Counted from the stretch's first letter, positions 7,737 through 16,592 are shown. The stretch is DNA of 64,000 bases from Methylobacterium sp. Leaf123 (GCF_001423405.1 NZ_LMNS01000012.1:187203-251202), one strand, 5' to 3'. The notes: generated by a model not told the origin, from the letters alone. Program-made: numbers and translations.

Positions 7737-8606
7737 TCAGTGCTTCAGCGGCCGCCCGAGCTTCTTGGCCAGGATCCGCTGCGGGCTCTTCTCCGGGTCG
7801 GCCTGGTCGGCGACCGCGATATAGGCGGTCTGCTCCAGCATGTAGCGTCCGCCCATGGCGCCGTGCATCACGAGGTCGGAGAAGGTCACCCAGGTCTCGC
7901 CGGGCTGGAAGCGCACATCCGCCTGGGGCGCGTTGGCCTGATAATCCAGGTCGCGCTTCAGGGCGTCGTGGAGGTGCAGCATCAGGTGGTCGTATTCCGA
8001 GCGCTTGGCCTTGGTGATCTTGAGCGCGGCCAGCACGCTCGCCGAGAGGCTGGAATAGCCGGGAAGCTTGGGCAGGAATTTCTCGGCCATTGAGCCGAAA
8101 TCCTCGCCGACCCGCCACAGCCGCGGCTGCCCCTCGGCGTTGATGTTGCGGAAGATGCGCAGGATGCGCCGCTCGCCGATCGGGTTGGAGGGGAAGGCAT
8201 CGACATGCATGCGCGTGTCGTCGCGCCGCCAGCTCAGCTTGCGCTTGTCGACGTCGAACGGCCGATAGGAGGTGCCCGCGAGCGAGACCTTTTCGCGGTA
8301 GGCCGGGAGATAGGTCGCGATCAGGTCCTGCGAGAAGCGGCGGTAACGGACCAGCAGGTCGCGCAGGCGCGCCTGCTCCTCAGCGCTGCCGGCCCCGCCC
8401 CTCAATTCGGCGGTCTCGTTGCGGATCGCGACGTTCTTGGCCTTGCCGTCGGCGAAGGGGCGCTCGACGAAACGCTGCTCGAAGGCGTCGAAGGGGAAGT
8501 CGAGATCGCGGAAGACGAGGACCGCGCCGCTCTCCAGCGCCTCGACGAGACCGGGCGCGCCCGGCACCGCCTCGGCGCGGGAGACGGGGTGAACGGGGCT
8601 GATCAT
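7737..8606 (-). CDS. kdoO: Kdo hydroxylase family protein (Fe(II)/2-oxoglutarate dioxygenase)
   Basis: This 289-residue protein fits the Kdo hydroxylase family (KdoO), which adds a 3-hydroxyl to Kdo in lipopolysaccharide to give Ko. The iron-binding facial triad is visible: H-x-D in TRMHVDAFPSNP (His near 134, Asp near 136) and a distal His in LVMHGAMGG. The blocks RIFRNINAEGQPRLWRVGE and SEYDHLMLHLHDALK are also typical. The chosen ATG at 8606 gives a family-length protein; the ORF extends upstream without support. With the acpXL cluster 4 kb away it suggests a decorated lipid A/core. Protein family confidence is good, substrate is by family. Confidence 0.8.
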   Translation of the reverse strand: MISPVHPVSRAEAVPGAPGLVEALESGAVLVFRDLDFPFDAFEQRFVERPFADGKAKNVAIRNETAELRGGAGSAEEQARLRDLLVRYRRFSQDLIATYLPAYREKVSLAGTSYRPFDVDKRKLSWRRDDTRMHVDAFPSNPIGERRILRIFRNINAEGQPRLWRVGEDFGSMAEKFLPKLPGYSSLSASVLAALKITKAKRSEYDHLMLHLHDALKRDLDYQANAPQADVRFQPGETWVTFSDLVMHGAMGGRYMLEQTAYIAVADQADPEKSPQRILAKKLGRPLKH

Positions 8607-8839
8607 GGCTGGCACTTCCCGCACGATTGGATGGTGCGCGGTGTAACCGACCGGCTCACGCTCTGCCAACAGGCCGCCCCGCCGCGGCATCGGGTCGGTC
8701 GTGCCCGAACGTTTTGCGGTGGACGAGACCGTCCGTCCGCTTGCCCCGCTGCGCGTGCGCGCGTCTCCTGATCGGCAACCTGGGGCATGGGCGGAGCGTT
8801 CTTCCCGCTGAACGTCCGCTCCCGGACGAGGAGCCGGCC

Positions 8840-9274
8840 ATGGCGACGCTGAAGGAATTCGAGGAGGCTCTGCGCGAGCACGGCATGCATATGGCGCTCG
8901 CCCTGCTGGAGCGCCTGCGCGAGCGTGACCGCCAGACCCGCACCATCCGCCCGGCGCGGCGCATCACGGGCCAGAAGATGACGCCGGATCTCGCCCGCGC
9001 CATCCTGGAACTGCACGCCTCCACCGGCATGACCCAGCAGGAGATCGCCTTCAAGGTCGGGGTGAACCAGGGCCGGGTCAACGAGGTGATCAAGCGCGGC
9101 AAGTGGCTCGACGACGATCCGCACGCCCCCGAGGCGGTGGCCCGCGACAAGGCGAAGGCGCGGATGCGGGCCGACCCCAAACCGCGCCCGAAGCCGGCTC
9201 TTCGCAAAGAGACGCCGCGCGCGGCAAAGCGGCCGGCCGCCCCCCAGGGGCAGTTCGCTTTCGGGGATATGTAG
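8840..9274 (+). CDS. Small HTH DNA-binding protein
   Basis: This 144-residue protein has a helix-turn-helix at about residues 60-85 (ASTGMTQQEIAFKVGVNQGRVNEVIKRG), preceded by a helical N-terminus and followed by a basic, Pro/Lys/Arg-rich tail. It is likely a transcriptional regulator or nucleoid-associated DNA binder. The ATG at 8840 is chosen because it has a proper folded start (MATLKEFEEAL) after GGAG. It ends 4 bp before the cupin gene, so the two are probably co-transcribed. The targets are unknown. Confidence 0.75.
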   Translation: MATLKEFEEALREHGMHMALALLERLRERDRQTRTIRPARRITGQKMTPDLARAILELHASTGMTQQEIAFKVGVNQGRVNEVIKRGKWLDDDPHAPEAVARDKAKARMRADPKPRPKPALRKETPRAAKRPAAPQGQFAFGDM

Positions 9275-9278
9275 TGCG

Positions 9279-9692
9279 ATGACCGGCGCAGGCGCGGCGC
9301 TCTGCCGGGTGGTGCGGCCCGGCGAGGCCTTCATCGGCAAGCAGGGGCTCTCCTACGCGCCCGGCATCTCCGCGGAATCGGCGGGTTCGACGGGCCTGCA
9401 CCTGCAGATGGTGACGATCCCGCCGGGAGCGCGGGCCAAGGCGCACAAGCATGAGGGCCACGAGACCGCGATCTACGCCCTCGCGGGCACCTCCTGCACA
9501 TGGTGGGGCGAGCGGCTGGAGCACCACACCGAGCTGCGGCCCGGCGAGTATTTCTACATTCCGGCCGGGGTGCCGCACCTGCCCTACAATCCGAGCCCGA
9601 CCGAACCGTGCACGGCGCTCATCGCCCGCACCGATCCGAACGAGCAGGAAAGCGTGGTGCTGCTGCCGGAGCTCGACGGGATCCATCCGTGA
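9279..9692 (+). CDS. Cupin-domain protein
   Basis: This 137-residue single-domain cupin has the two metal motifs. Motif 1 reads KAHKHEGHETAIYALAG and motif 2 reads PGEYFYIPAGVPHLPYN. The retained His and Glu residues suggest a bound metal. Possible roles are an isomerase, a dioxygenase-like enzyme or a small-molecule sensor; the sequence does not decide. It follows the HTH gene by 4 bp, so a metabolite-sensing partner of that regulator is possible but unproven. Confidence 0.8.
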   Translation: MTGAGAALCRVVRPGEAFIGKQGLSYAPGISAESAGSTGLHLQMVTIPPGARAKAHKHEGHETAIYALAGTSCTWWGERLEHHTELRPGEYFYIPAGVPHLPYNPSPTEPCTALIARTDPNEQESVVLLPELDGIHP

Positions 9693-9737
9693 CCGGCACG
9701 GTTGAGGAATCGGATTTCCTCTGCCCGGACCCCCGTG

Positions 9738-10034
9738 ATGCGATGCGCCCTGGTCTGCGTTGCCCTGCTCGCCGGCATCGGGCCTGCCCTGGCGCAACGC
9801 ACCTCCACCACGACCCTCACCTGCGCCCAGGCCCGCGCCGTGGTCATGCGGCAGGGCGCGGCGGTGCTCGGCACCGGTGGGCCGACCTTCGACCGCTTCG
9901 TGCGCGACCGCTCGTTCTGCGAGGCCACGGAGATCGGCCGTCGCGCCTTCGTGCCGACGAGCGACAATCCGGGCTGTTTCGTCGGCTTCACCTGCTACGA
10001 GCCCGGACCGGGCGACCGGTTCGGGGATTTTTGA
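9738..10034 (+). CDS. Small secreted protein
   Basis: This 98-residue protein starts at ATG 9738 and has a signal peptide (MRCALVCVALLAGIGPALAQ). The mature part is short and has four Cys residues (TCAQAR, SFCEAT, GCFVGF, TCYEP) that could form two disulfides in the periplasm. I do not recognise a domain. It is common for rhizobial-type genomes to have such small periplasmic proteins. It ends 74 bp before the convergent hsp20 gene, with a strong hairpin between. Confidence 0.65.
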   Translation: MRCALVCVALLAGIGPALAQRTSTTTLTCAQARAVVMRQGAAVLGTGGPTFDRFVRDRSFCEATEIGRRAFVPTSDNPGCFVGFTCYEPGPGDRFGDF

Positions 10035-10047
10035 CCCAGGCATATGA

Positions 10048-10078
10048 GAGCGCCCCGGCCTCGGCGGCCGGGGCGCTC
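10048..10078. terminator. Bidirectional terminator hairpin
   Basis: A perfect 13-bp stem (GAGCGCCCCGGCC with its complement) closes a 5-nt loop between two convergent genes. There is no long U tract on either side. Confidence 0.7.
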
Positions 10079-10108
10079 CCCTACGGGGTCAGCCTCGCGG
10101 CTGAGCGG

Positions 10109-10585
10109 TTAGGCGGCCTGCTGCTGGACCGAGCCCTCGATCACCGGCTGGCTCGACGGCCGGCTTGCGATTTCGATGCGGCGCGGCTTCTTCGCCTCCG
10201 GGACCTCGCGGACGAGATCGACATGCAGGAGGCCGTTCTCCAGCGCGGCGCCGGTGACCTGGACGTGGTCGGCGAGCTGGAATCGGCGCTCGAAGGCGCG
10301 GGCGGCGATGCCCTGGTAGAGCACTTCGGCGGACTTGCCCTCGGCGGGTTTACGCTCACCCTTGATGGTGAGGGCATTCTCCTTCACCTCGATCGACAGG
10401 TCGGCCTCGGTAAAGCCGGCCACCGCGACGGTGACGCGGTAGACGTTCTCTCCGGTACGCTCGATGTTGTAGGGCGGATAGGTCGGAGCCGCTTCGGTGC
10501 TCACGAAACCGTCGAGGGCCGAGAACAGACGGTCGAAACCGACGGTGGAACGGTACAGGGGGGCAAGATCGAACTGACGCATCAC
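10109..10585 (-). CDS. Small heat shock protein, Hsp20/IbpA family
   Basis: This 158-residue protein has an alpha-crystallin domain at about 40-130. The key strands are visible (YNIERTGENVYRVTVAVAGF, LTIKGERK and ENGLLHVDLVREVPE). The N-terminus FDLAPLYRSTVGFDRLF is typical of rhizobial class A Hsp20 proteins. It is an ATP-independent holdase that keeps unfolding proteins soluble. The 5' leader has features of a ROSE RNA thermometer and a heat-shock sigma promoter (listed separately), so both transcription and translation should rise with temperature. Confidence 0.93.
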   Translation of the reverse strand: MMRQFDLAPLYRSTVGFDRLFSALDGFVSTEAAPTYPPYNIERTGENVYRVTVAVAGFTEADLSIEVKENALTIKGERKPAEGKSAEVLYQGIAARAFERRFQLADHVQVTGAALENGLLHVDLVREVPEAKKPRRIEIASRPSSQPVIEGSVQQQAA

Positions 10586-10668
10586 ATATCCTCCAGAAGA
10601 AGCAACATGCTCGATGTATTCGGGTCCGCCCGTGGGCCGGACCGTCGCGCCGCCGTCTCGGCCGGCGC
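10586..10668 (-). promoter_or_regulatory. ROSE-like RNA thermometer in hsp20 leader
   Basis: In the mRNA the Shine-Dalgarno GGAGGA (10589-10594) can pair with UUGCUUC (10599-10605) across a UUCU loop, leaving one unpaired G in the UUGCU strand. A U(U/C)GCU strand opposite the SD is the signature of ROSE elements, which melt at heat-shock temperature. The leader length of about 80 nt is right for the family. The 5' end is inferred from the promoter. Confidence 0.65.
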
Positions 10669-10675
10669 ATCGGTG

Positions 10676-10706
10676 ATATTGGTGGGCCCCAAAAACCGCG
10701 CAAGGG
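10676..10706 (-). promoter_or_regulatory. Heat-shock sigma factor (RpoH-type) promoter for hsp20
   Basis: On the minus strand CTTG (10701-10704) is followed after 18 nt by CCAATAT (10676-10682). This fits the alphaproteobacterial RpoH pattern of CTTG and a C/T-rich -10 ending in TAT. It would start the transcript about 80 nt before the hsp20 ATG. Confidence 0.5.
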
Positions 10707-10764
10707 TCTGTTTGCGAGGATTTCGCGTGAGCTTGAGCAAAAATTTTTCTGAGGTGAGCCGGCC

Positions 10765-11748
10765 GTGCTGACCCTGCGTCCCACCCCCGGCAATCCGGTG
10801 CCGCCCGGCGCCCGCCTCGTGCCGGTCGAGACCGCCGACGGCGTGCCCTTGCGGGCCGCGACGTGGCAGCCGACGACCCGCAGCGTGAAGGGCACGGTCT
10901 GCCTGCTTCAGGGCCGGGCTGAGTTCATCGAGAAGTATTTCGAGACGATCGCGGAGCTGCGCGCCCGCGGCTTCTGCGTGGTCGCCTTCGACTGGCGCGG
11001 CCAGGGCGATTCCGGCCGTCAGGTCCGCGACGCCCATAAGGGCCATGTCCGCCACTTCGACGATTACCGCCTCGACTTGAAGGCGATCACCGAGACCGTG
11101 CTCATGCCGATGATGCCGGAGCCGCATTTCGGGCTCGCCCATTCCATGGGCGGGGCGGTGGCCCTGACGGGCTCGGCCGAGGGCTGGCTGCCGTTCCGGC
11201 GGCTCGTCACCCTCGCCCCGATGCTGTCGATCCGCATGGTGCGCTGGCCGGCGGCGGTGTCGCTGCTCATGCGCCTCCTGCACCGGCTGGGCCTCGGGCG
11301 CAGCTACGTGCCCACCGGCGGCAAGGTCTCGATCGCCACGAAGCCGTTTGCCGGCAACCGCCTCTCGACCGACCCCGTGCGCTACGCCCGCAACGCGGCC
11401 GCCGCCCGCGAGGTCGGGGCCGGGGCAGTCGGCGACCCGACCGTCGCTTGGCTCGCCTCCGCCTTCCGGGCGATGCGGCGGCTGGACGATCCGGCGATGA
11501 TCCGGCGGATCCGCACCCCCTGCCTGATCGTCGGGGCCGGGGCCGACCCCGTCTGCAGCACCCCGGCGCTCGAGCGCTTCGCCGCCCGGCTCAAGACCGG
11601 GCACCTGATCGTGCTGCCGGGCGCCCGCCACGAGATCTTGACCGAGTGCGACGCAATCCGCGCCGATTTCTGGGCGGCTTTCGACGCGTACATCCCCGGC
11701 CACGGCCATCACGCCATCGCCGAGAAGGCTCAGGCTCTCACGGATTGA
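10765..11748 (+). CDS. Alpha/beta hydrolase, lysophospholipase-like (PldB family)
   Basis: This 327-residue serine hydrolase has the nucleophile elbow AHSMGGAVA (near residue 129), a GRAEFIEKYFE block and an acid/His region ending in GARHEILTE. These are the marks of the monoacylglycerol lipase/lysophospholipase group. It probably acts on lysophospholipids at the membrane. It uses a GTG start at 10765 after GAGGTGAG. Its 3' end overlaps the convergent hisN gene by 11 bp. Confidence 0.8.
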   Translation: MLTLRPTPGNPVPPGARLVPVETADGVPLRAATWQPTTRSVKGTVCLLQGRAEFIEKYFETIAELRARGFCVVAFDWRGQGDSGRQVRDAHKGHVRHFDDYRLDLKAITETVLMPMMPEPHFGLAHSMGGAVALTGSAEGWLPFRRLVTLAPMLSIRMVRWPAAVSLLMRLLHRLGLGRSYVPTGGKVSIATKPFAGNRLSTDPVRYARNAAAAREVGAGAVGDPTVAWLASAFRAMRRLDDPAMIRRIRTPCLIVGAGADPVCSTPALERFAARLKTGHLIVLPGARHEILTECDAIRADFWAAFDAYIPGHGHHAIAEKAQALTD

Positions 11749-12529
11749 GAACCTTCATCGCAGCCTCGTGCAGCCGGCGGTCTCCGGCGGCCAGGATCCG
11801 CCCGCCGCCGGTGGCCGGGCCGCCATCCCAGCTCGTGACGACCCCGCCCGCGCCCTCGACGATCGGGATCAGCGCGACGATGTCGTAGGGCTTCAGCCCT
11901 GCCTCGACCACGAGGTCGATCTGGCCGGCCGCGAGCATGCAATAGGCGTAGCAGTCGGTGCCGTAGCGGGACATCTTCACCTGTCCCTCGATCGCCCGGA
12001 AGCGCTCGGCCTCCTCCCCGTCCGCGAACAGGCGCGGGTCGGTGGTGGCGAGGATGGCGTTGCCGAGCGTCTCGTTGCGGCGGGTATGCAGGGGGCGTTC
12101 GCCCTTCGCGGAGCGCACGCTCGCCGTCTTGCCGTCGCCGAGGAAACGCTCGCCGAGATAGGGCTGGTGCATCAGGCCGCGCACGGCCGCGCCGTGATGG
12201 GTCAGGCCGATCAGCGTGCCCCAGGTCGGCAAGCCGCTGATGAAGGCGCGGGTGCCGTCGATGGGGTCGAGCACCCAGACGCATTCCGCATCCGCCCGCT
12301 CCGAGCCGAATTCCTCGCCGAGGATGCCGTGGTTCGGCAGCCGGTCGTTGATCATCCGCCGCATCACCGCTTCCGCCGCGCGGTCCGCCTCGGTGACCGG
12401 GTCGAAGGCATGGCCTGTCCCGTGGGACTTGTCGTCCAGGCCGAAATGCGCCCGGAAGAACGGCAGGATCGCCGCTCCGGACTGGGTGGCGAGGTCTTCC
12501 ATGAACCGGGCGAGATCGACGACGCTCAT
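11738..12529 (-). CDS. hisN: Histidinol-phosphatase, inositol monophosphatase family
   Basis: This 263-residue protein has the metal-binding motifs of the inositol-phosphatase fold: GEE at 71-73, DPIDGTRAF starting at 88, and a C-terminal Asp region (KPYDIVALIPIVEGAGG). The family member used for histidine synthesis in Alphaproteobacteria, HisN, dephosphorylates histidinol phosphate. The closing pattern GGPATGGGRILAAGD favours HisN over generic SuhB. The start ATG at 12529 follows GGGAGG. Other inositol- or nucleotide-phosphatases are the alternative. Confidence 0.75.
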   Translation of the reverse strand: MSVVDLARFMEDLATQSGAAILPFFRAHFGLDDKSHGTGHAFDPVTEADRAAEAVMRRMINDRLPNHGILGEEFGSERADAECVWVLDPIDGTRAFISGLPTWGTLIGLTHHGAAVRGLMHQPYLGERFLGDGKTASVRSAKGERPLHTRRNETLGNAILATTDPRLFADGEEAERFRAIEGQVKMSRYGTDCYAYCMLAAGQIDLVVEAGLKPYDIVALIPIVEGAGGVVTSWDGGPATGGGRILAAGDRRLHEAAMKVLNP

Positions 12530-12584
12530 CGGGGGGCAGCCTCCCATTGACGGACTGAGACGAAGCCGTCGGGAGACCGTTCCG

Positions 12585-14624
12585 TCAAGCCGGCTCGGGC
12601 AAAGCCTGCCGCGGGGGCGTGGCCGCATCACTCCGCTCGGACCGCTCCGGGTCGCCCTCGTTGCGGGCGAGGGCGAGGATCGTCTCGATCAGGTCGCGCA
12701 GGGAGGTGACGTGGTCGTCCGCGCCGAGCTTGGCCCGCACCGCGTCGTCGGCGAGCATCGGCTCGTCGAGGCGCCACAGCCCGGCAACGATCGGCACGCT
12801 GTCGATCTTCTGGCGCAGCCGCGAGACGAGGCGGCGCAGATGGGTCGGCTCGCCGGACAGCGCCAGCGAGATCACGCAGACCGCTTGCGCCGGACCCGGC
12901 TGCCACTCGGCGATGCGCACCCGTGCGACGTCGGCGAAGGGCACCTGCCGCGTGCCGAAACCGCGCTTGCGCAGGAGCTGGTCGGCGATGGCGGTCGCCG
13001 CCCCGTCGAGGAAGCCGCGGCCGGAGACGAGAAGCACCGCCCCGTCGGCCCGCCACGCGGCGGGCAGCTCGCCGGGGTCGGGATCGGCGATCGGCCCGTT
13101 CTTGCAGGCGCTTTCCGCTTCGCCGGTGCCGCCGGCCCCCTCGAAGAGGCGGGTGGATTTGGAGGCCGGATCGGGCACGGCATCCTCGCGATCCTCCAGC
13201 TCCTCCACGAGCGCGGTGATCGAGGCGCGGATCTCGTCCTTCTGGCTCGGCGTCAGCACGCCGCGGGCGGCGTCTCGTGAGGCGAGTTCGAGGCCCTTCA
13301 GCACCACGTCGTCGTAATAGGCCGAGAGCGAGCATTCGCGCAGGATCAGGTCGGCATGTTCCTGCGCCTCCTCCGGGTCGTCGGCGAGCATGCGCTGGTA
13401 GAAGTTCTCGATCGGCGTCAGCGCCGGGCGGTTGCTGAACAGCACGTCGAGGAATTCGAGCCGATCGACGTGGCGCCCGAGCACGACGAGGCAGACGGTG
13501 AGCGGCGTCGAGAGCAGGAGGCCCACCGGTCCCCACAGCCAGGTCCAGAACAGGGCCGAGACCAGCACCGAGAACGGTGAGACGCCGGTCGAGTGGCCGT
13601 AGACCAAGGGCTCGATGATCTGCCCGACGATGGGCTCGACGATGACGAAGAGCAGGAAGGTCGCCAGCACCATGCTCCAGCCCGGATCGACCGCCGCCGC
13701 GAGCGCGATCGGCAGGACCGCCGAGAGGAAGGCGCCGATATAGGGCACGAAGCGCATGACGAGCGCGAAGATGCCCCACAGCACGGGGCTCGGCACGCCG
13801 ATGATCCAGAGCCCGACGCCGATGACGACGCCGAAGGCGGAGTTGAGGGCGAGTTGGCCCAGGAAGTAGCGCGAGAGCCGCCCGGCCGCGTCGTCCATCG
13901 CCACGGTCGTGCGGTGGAGGTCGCTCGAACCCGCGAGCCGGATCAGGCGGTCGCGCAAATCCTCCCGCTGCATCAGGATGAACAGGAGCACGACGAAGAC
14001 GATGCCGGCGGTTGCGAGCGGCTGCGCCACCGGCGCCAGCACGGTGGTGGCGAGTTCGAGCGGGCCCGGACGGCGCTCTTCCACCTCGACCAGCAGCGGC
14101 TTCGGCGGCTCCGGCTCGGCCTTGCGGTTGCCGTCGCGGGCGGCCTGCTGCTTGGCCTTCTCGGCCGATTCCTTGCTCTCCTCGCCGCCCTGGTGGATCG
14201 CCCGGTTGATGTTGGCGATGTAGTCCATCGTCTGGCCGAGCGTGCCGGCACGCAGCCCCTCGATCTTGCGTTCGACGGTGCGCTGGTAGCGCGGCACATC
14301 CTGCGCGAGTTCGGCGACCTGCACGCCGATGACGGTGGACACCGCGGCGATGATCCCGGCGGTGAGCAGCACCGAGACCAGCACCGCGAAGGCCCGCCCC
14401 AGCCGCAGCCGGCGCAGGAGATTCACCAGCGGGCCGAGCACGAAGGAGAGCAGCACCGCGATCGCGATGGGGATCAGCACCTCGCGCGCGAAGAAGAGGC
14501 CCGCGACGATGATCGCGAACACGACGAGGGAGGAGACGAGCGGACCTTTGGGCGTCTCGGCCGCGGACACGCGCGTCGGGCGCGGCGGCACGATGAAGCC
14601 CTCAGCGGGGGATATACGCTTCAT
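12585..14624 (-). CDS. AI-2E family transporter with long cytosolic C-terminal extension
   Basis: This 679-residue protein has an AI-2E transporter core in residues 30-390, with helices such as SSLVVFAIIVAGLFFAREVLIP split in the sequence, and MRFVPYIGAFLSAVLPIALA plus EPLVYGHSTGVSPFSVLVSALFW late in the core. The first loop is interrupted by a charged Lys/Glu-rich stretch (near 140-185). About 290 C-terminal residues are soluble and unlike the 359-residue paralog at 6.7 kb. They include a part with a receiver-like alternation of hydrophobic strands. I cannot name that domain. The ATG at 14624 starts MKRISPAEG. Confidence 0.8.
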   Translation of the reverse strand: MKRISPAEGFIVPPRPTRVSAAETPKGPLVSSLVVFAIIVAGLFFAREVLIPIAIAVLLSFVLGPLVNLLRRLRLGRAFAVLVSVLLTAGIIAAVSTVIGVQVAELAQDVPRYQRTVERKIEGLRAGTLGQTMDYIANINRAIHQGGEESKESAEKAKQQAARDGNRKAEPEPPKPLLVEVEERRPGPLELATTVLAPVAQPLATAGIVFVVLLFILMQREDLRDRLIRLAGSSDLHRTTVAMDDAAGRLSRYFLGQLALNSAFGVVIGVGLWIIGVPSPVLWGIFALVMRFVPYIGAFLSAVLPIALAAAVDPGWSMVLATFLLFVIVEPIVGQIIEPLVYGHSTGVSPFSVLVSALFWTWLWGPVGLLLSTPLTVCLVVLGRHVDRLEFLDVLFSNRPALTPIENFYQRMLADDPEEAQEHADLILRECSLSAYYDDVVLKGLELASRDAARGVLTPSQKDEIRASITALVEELEDREDAVPDPASKSTRLFEGAGGTGEAESACKNGPIADPDPGELPAAWRADGAVLLVSGRGFLDGAATAIADQLLRKRGFGTRQVPFADVARVRIAEWQPGPAQAVCVISLALSGEPTHLRRLVSRLRQKIDSVPIVAGLWRLDEPMLADDAVRAKLGADDHVTSLRDLIETILALARNEGDPERSERSDAATPPRQALPEPA

Positions 14625-14864
14625 GTCAGGCCGGGCTTCCTTCTCACGCCACGCTTCATCCGAGGCCCGACGGATCACGTCGCGATGCGGGTCTCGGTCT
14701 CGCTCACAAGGGTCCAGGCGGGCTCCGCACGACGATCCGCGGTCGATCCGGGCGGTCGTCGTCACGGGCCCGCGTACGGGCCGGCGCCCGAAGGCGTCTG
14801 AACTCAAGAAACCGTGAGCGGGCTAAAATCGATCCCTGAAACGTCGCCGTGACGGAGACGTCCT

Positions 14865-15644
14865 TCAGGACTTGGCCAAAGACTCGGCGAAGGGGCGAAG
14901 GCTCAACCCCGCGCGCTCGAGTCCGGCCCGTACCGCGCGTGCCATCGCCAGCGCCTCCGGATTGTCGCCGTGGACGCAGACCGTGTCGATCGCGACCGGA
15001 ATGCGCCGCCCGCCCAGCGTGAACACGGCGCCCTCCCCGACCATGTGGGCGACGCGCAGGGCCGCTTCGCCCGCGTAGTGGATCACCGCGCCGGGCGCGC
15101 CGCGGGGGGCGAGCGTGCCGTCCTCGGCATAGGCGCGGTCGGCATAGATCTCCCGCACGAGGGTCAGCCCGGCCCGCTCGCCGGCGCGCTCGGCGGCGAG
15201 CCCCGGCATCACCACCAGGGCGAGGCTGGAATCGACGCCGGCCACGGCGCGGGCCAGGGCGTCGGCGACCGCGTCGTCCTCGTTGGAGAGGTTGGCGAGC
15301 GCGCCGTGCGCTTTGACATGGGTGACGCGGGCACCGGCCAGGGCGGCGCAGGCCTGGAGCGCACCGATCTGATAGGCGATGTCGCGCTCGATTCGTCTGG
15401 GACTCTCCTGGATCCGGCTTCGGCCGAAGCCGCGCAGATCCGAAAAGCCGGGATGGGCGCCGACCGCCACGCCCCGCGCCTTCGCGGCCAGCACCGTCTC
15501 GACCATGATGTCGGGGTCGCCCGCATGGAAGCCGCAGGCGATGTTGGCCGAGGTGACGATGTCGAGGAGCGCGGCGTCGTCGCCTAGGCGCCAGGGCCCG
15601 AAACCCTCGCCGAGATCGGCGTTGAGATCGATGCGGGCGCTCAC
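14865..15644 (-). CDS. pxpA: 5-oxoprolinase subunit A (PxpA, LamB/YcsF family)
   Basis: This 259-residue protein is a clear PxpA: IDLNADLGEGFGPW at the N-terminus, then ANIACGFHAGDP, GAHPGFSDLRGFGR, VKAHGALAN, EIYADRAY and CVHGDNPEAL. PxpA works with PxpB and PxpC to open 5-oxoproline to glutamate with ATP. The start is a GTG at 15644 overlapping the TGA of the upstream regulator. pxpB and pxpC are not next to it in this window, so they must be elsewhere. Confidence 0.92.
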   Translation of the reverse strand: MSARIDLNADLGEGFGPWRLGDDAALLDIVTSANIACGFHAGDPDIMVETVLAAKARGVAVGAHPGFSDLRGFGRSRIQESPRRIERDIAYQIGALQACAALAGARVTHVKAHGALANLSNEDDAVADALARAVAGVDSSLALVVMPGLAAERAGERAGLTLVREIYADRAYAEDGTLAPRGAPGAVIHYAGEAALRVAHMVGEGAVFTLGGRRIPVAIDTVCVHGDNPEALAMARAVRAGLERAGLSLRPFAESLAKS

Positions 15645-15943
15645 CCTGCGGCCCGCATCGATCTCGACGTCTTCCCCGGCTTCGGCCCCTGTTGTGACCC
15701 TTGCCCCGGCCGCATCATCACGCCGAAGCCTTCGCTCGCATCGCCGATGAAGCGGATGCCCTCGCCTTCGAGCACCGTGCGGATCGCGTCGAGGGTCTTT
15801 GCACGCGGGGCGACCTGATCGCTCTCGATCATGTTCAGCGTCACCACCGACACTGCGGCCCGACTCGCCAGAACCCCTTGCGTCCATTTGAGGAGACCGC
15901 GGCCGGCGCGGATCTGGGCGGGGGTGATGGCGGATGGGTTCAT
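15641..15943 (-). CDS. XRE-family HTH transcriptional regulator
   Basis: This protein is about 100 residues and has an HTH_3/XRE domain (ITPAQIRAGRGLLKWTQ, then LASRAAVSVVTLNMIESDQV). A C-terminal part (GIRFIGDASEGFGVMM) matches many small alphaproteobacterial XRE regulators. Its stop overlaps the pxpA start by 4 bp (GTGA), so it is the first gene of a two-gene unit and may control oxoproline metabolism. The start at 15943 lacks a visible Shine-Dalgarno; an upstream start at 16018 is possible. Confidence 0.75.
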   Translation of the reverse strand: MNPSAITPAQIRAGRGLLKWTQGVLASRAAVSVVTLNMIESDQVAPRAKTLDAIRTVLEGEGIRFIGDASEGFGVMMRPGQGSQQGPKPGKTSRSMRAAG

Positions 15944-16510
15944 GGAGGGGAGATGCGTGAAGCTGAAAGAATTTTCAAGTTTCGGGTTGACGCAATCTGG
16001 GTGCAACCGTAAGCACAACCCATCGGCTCAGCCGGGCCTGGGAAACGAGCGTTACCCCTTCCCCGTATCGGGAAAGCTGACGCTCCTTCGCGTCCATGTC
16101 CGGCTCTCAGTTCGAACAACATCACCGGCGCGGGCCGGTGGGCATCGGTTATCACCTCTCTCGTGAAGCCCCGATCGTCCGTTCTCACGTCCGCGCTTCC
16201 CATTGGCCCCGCCTCGACGGAGCAAGGCATGAAACTCGACGATCTATGCGTCGCCGCTTTCGCCCGTCCAGGGTCTGAGCGGCCATGGTCGATGCGCTCG
16301 TATCCGATCGCACGAGATACGGTCGGCCACGCGGGCCGATAGCGGACGGTTATCTCAGGGAATCGAATGCCGGACGCCTTCGGGCGGATGGCGCGGTTGT
16401 CCGAAAGGACATCCCGTTCGCACCCCCATGCCCGCGTGGCCGCCGCTCCGGCTCGGCCAACCCAATTCCCCCCACGCCTCATCCCGGCGGCCCCTGCGGG
16501 CCGAACGGGG

Positions 16511-16592
16511 GCGGTTATCGGTAGAGCGCCGCGGCCCAGGCCGCGGAGGTCGCGGTTTCGAATTCCGCCGGGCCTTGCGCCCGTAGCTCAGC
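16511..16592 (+). ncRNA. Diverged Y RNA-like (YrlA type) tRNA mimic, unit 1
   Basis: A variable-loop-like AGGTC (16547-16551) precedes a T-arm with stem GCGG/CCGC, one U-U mismatch and loop TTCGAAT (16557-16563). It is followed at once by a 5-bp acceptor-like stem CGGGC/GCCCG closed by a 5-nt loop. Then come TA and GCTC, the start of a D-arm. The second half of the D-arm is missing or displaced: CTCAGC can instead pair with GCTGAG at 16633-16638. The order T-arm, acceptor, D-arm is permuted relative to a tRNA, as in unit 2. It may be degenerate. Confidence 0.4.
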
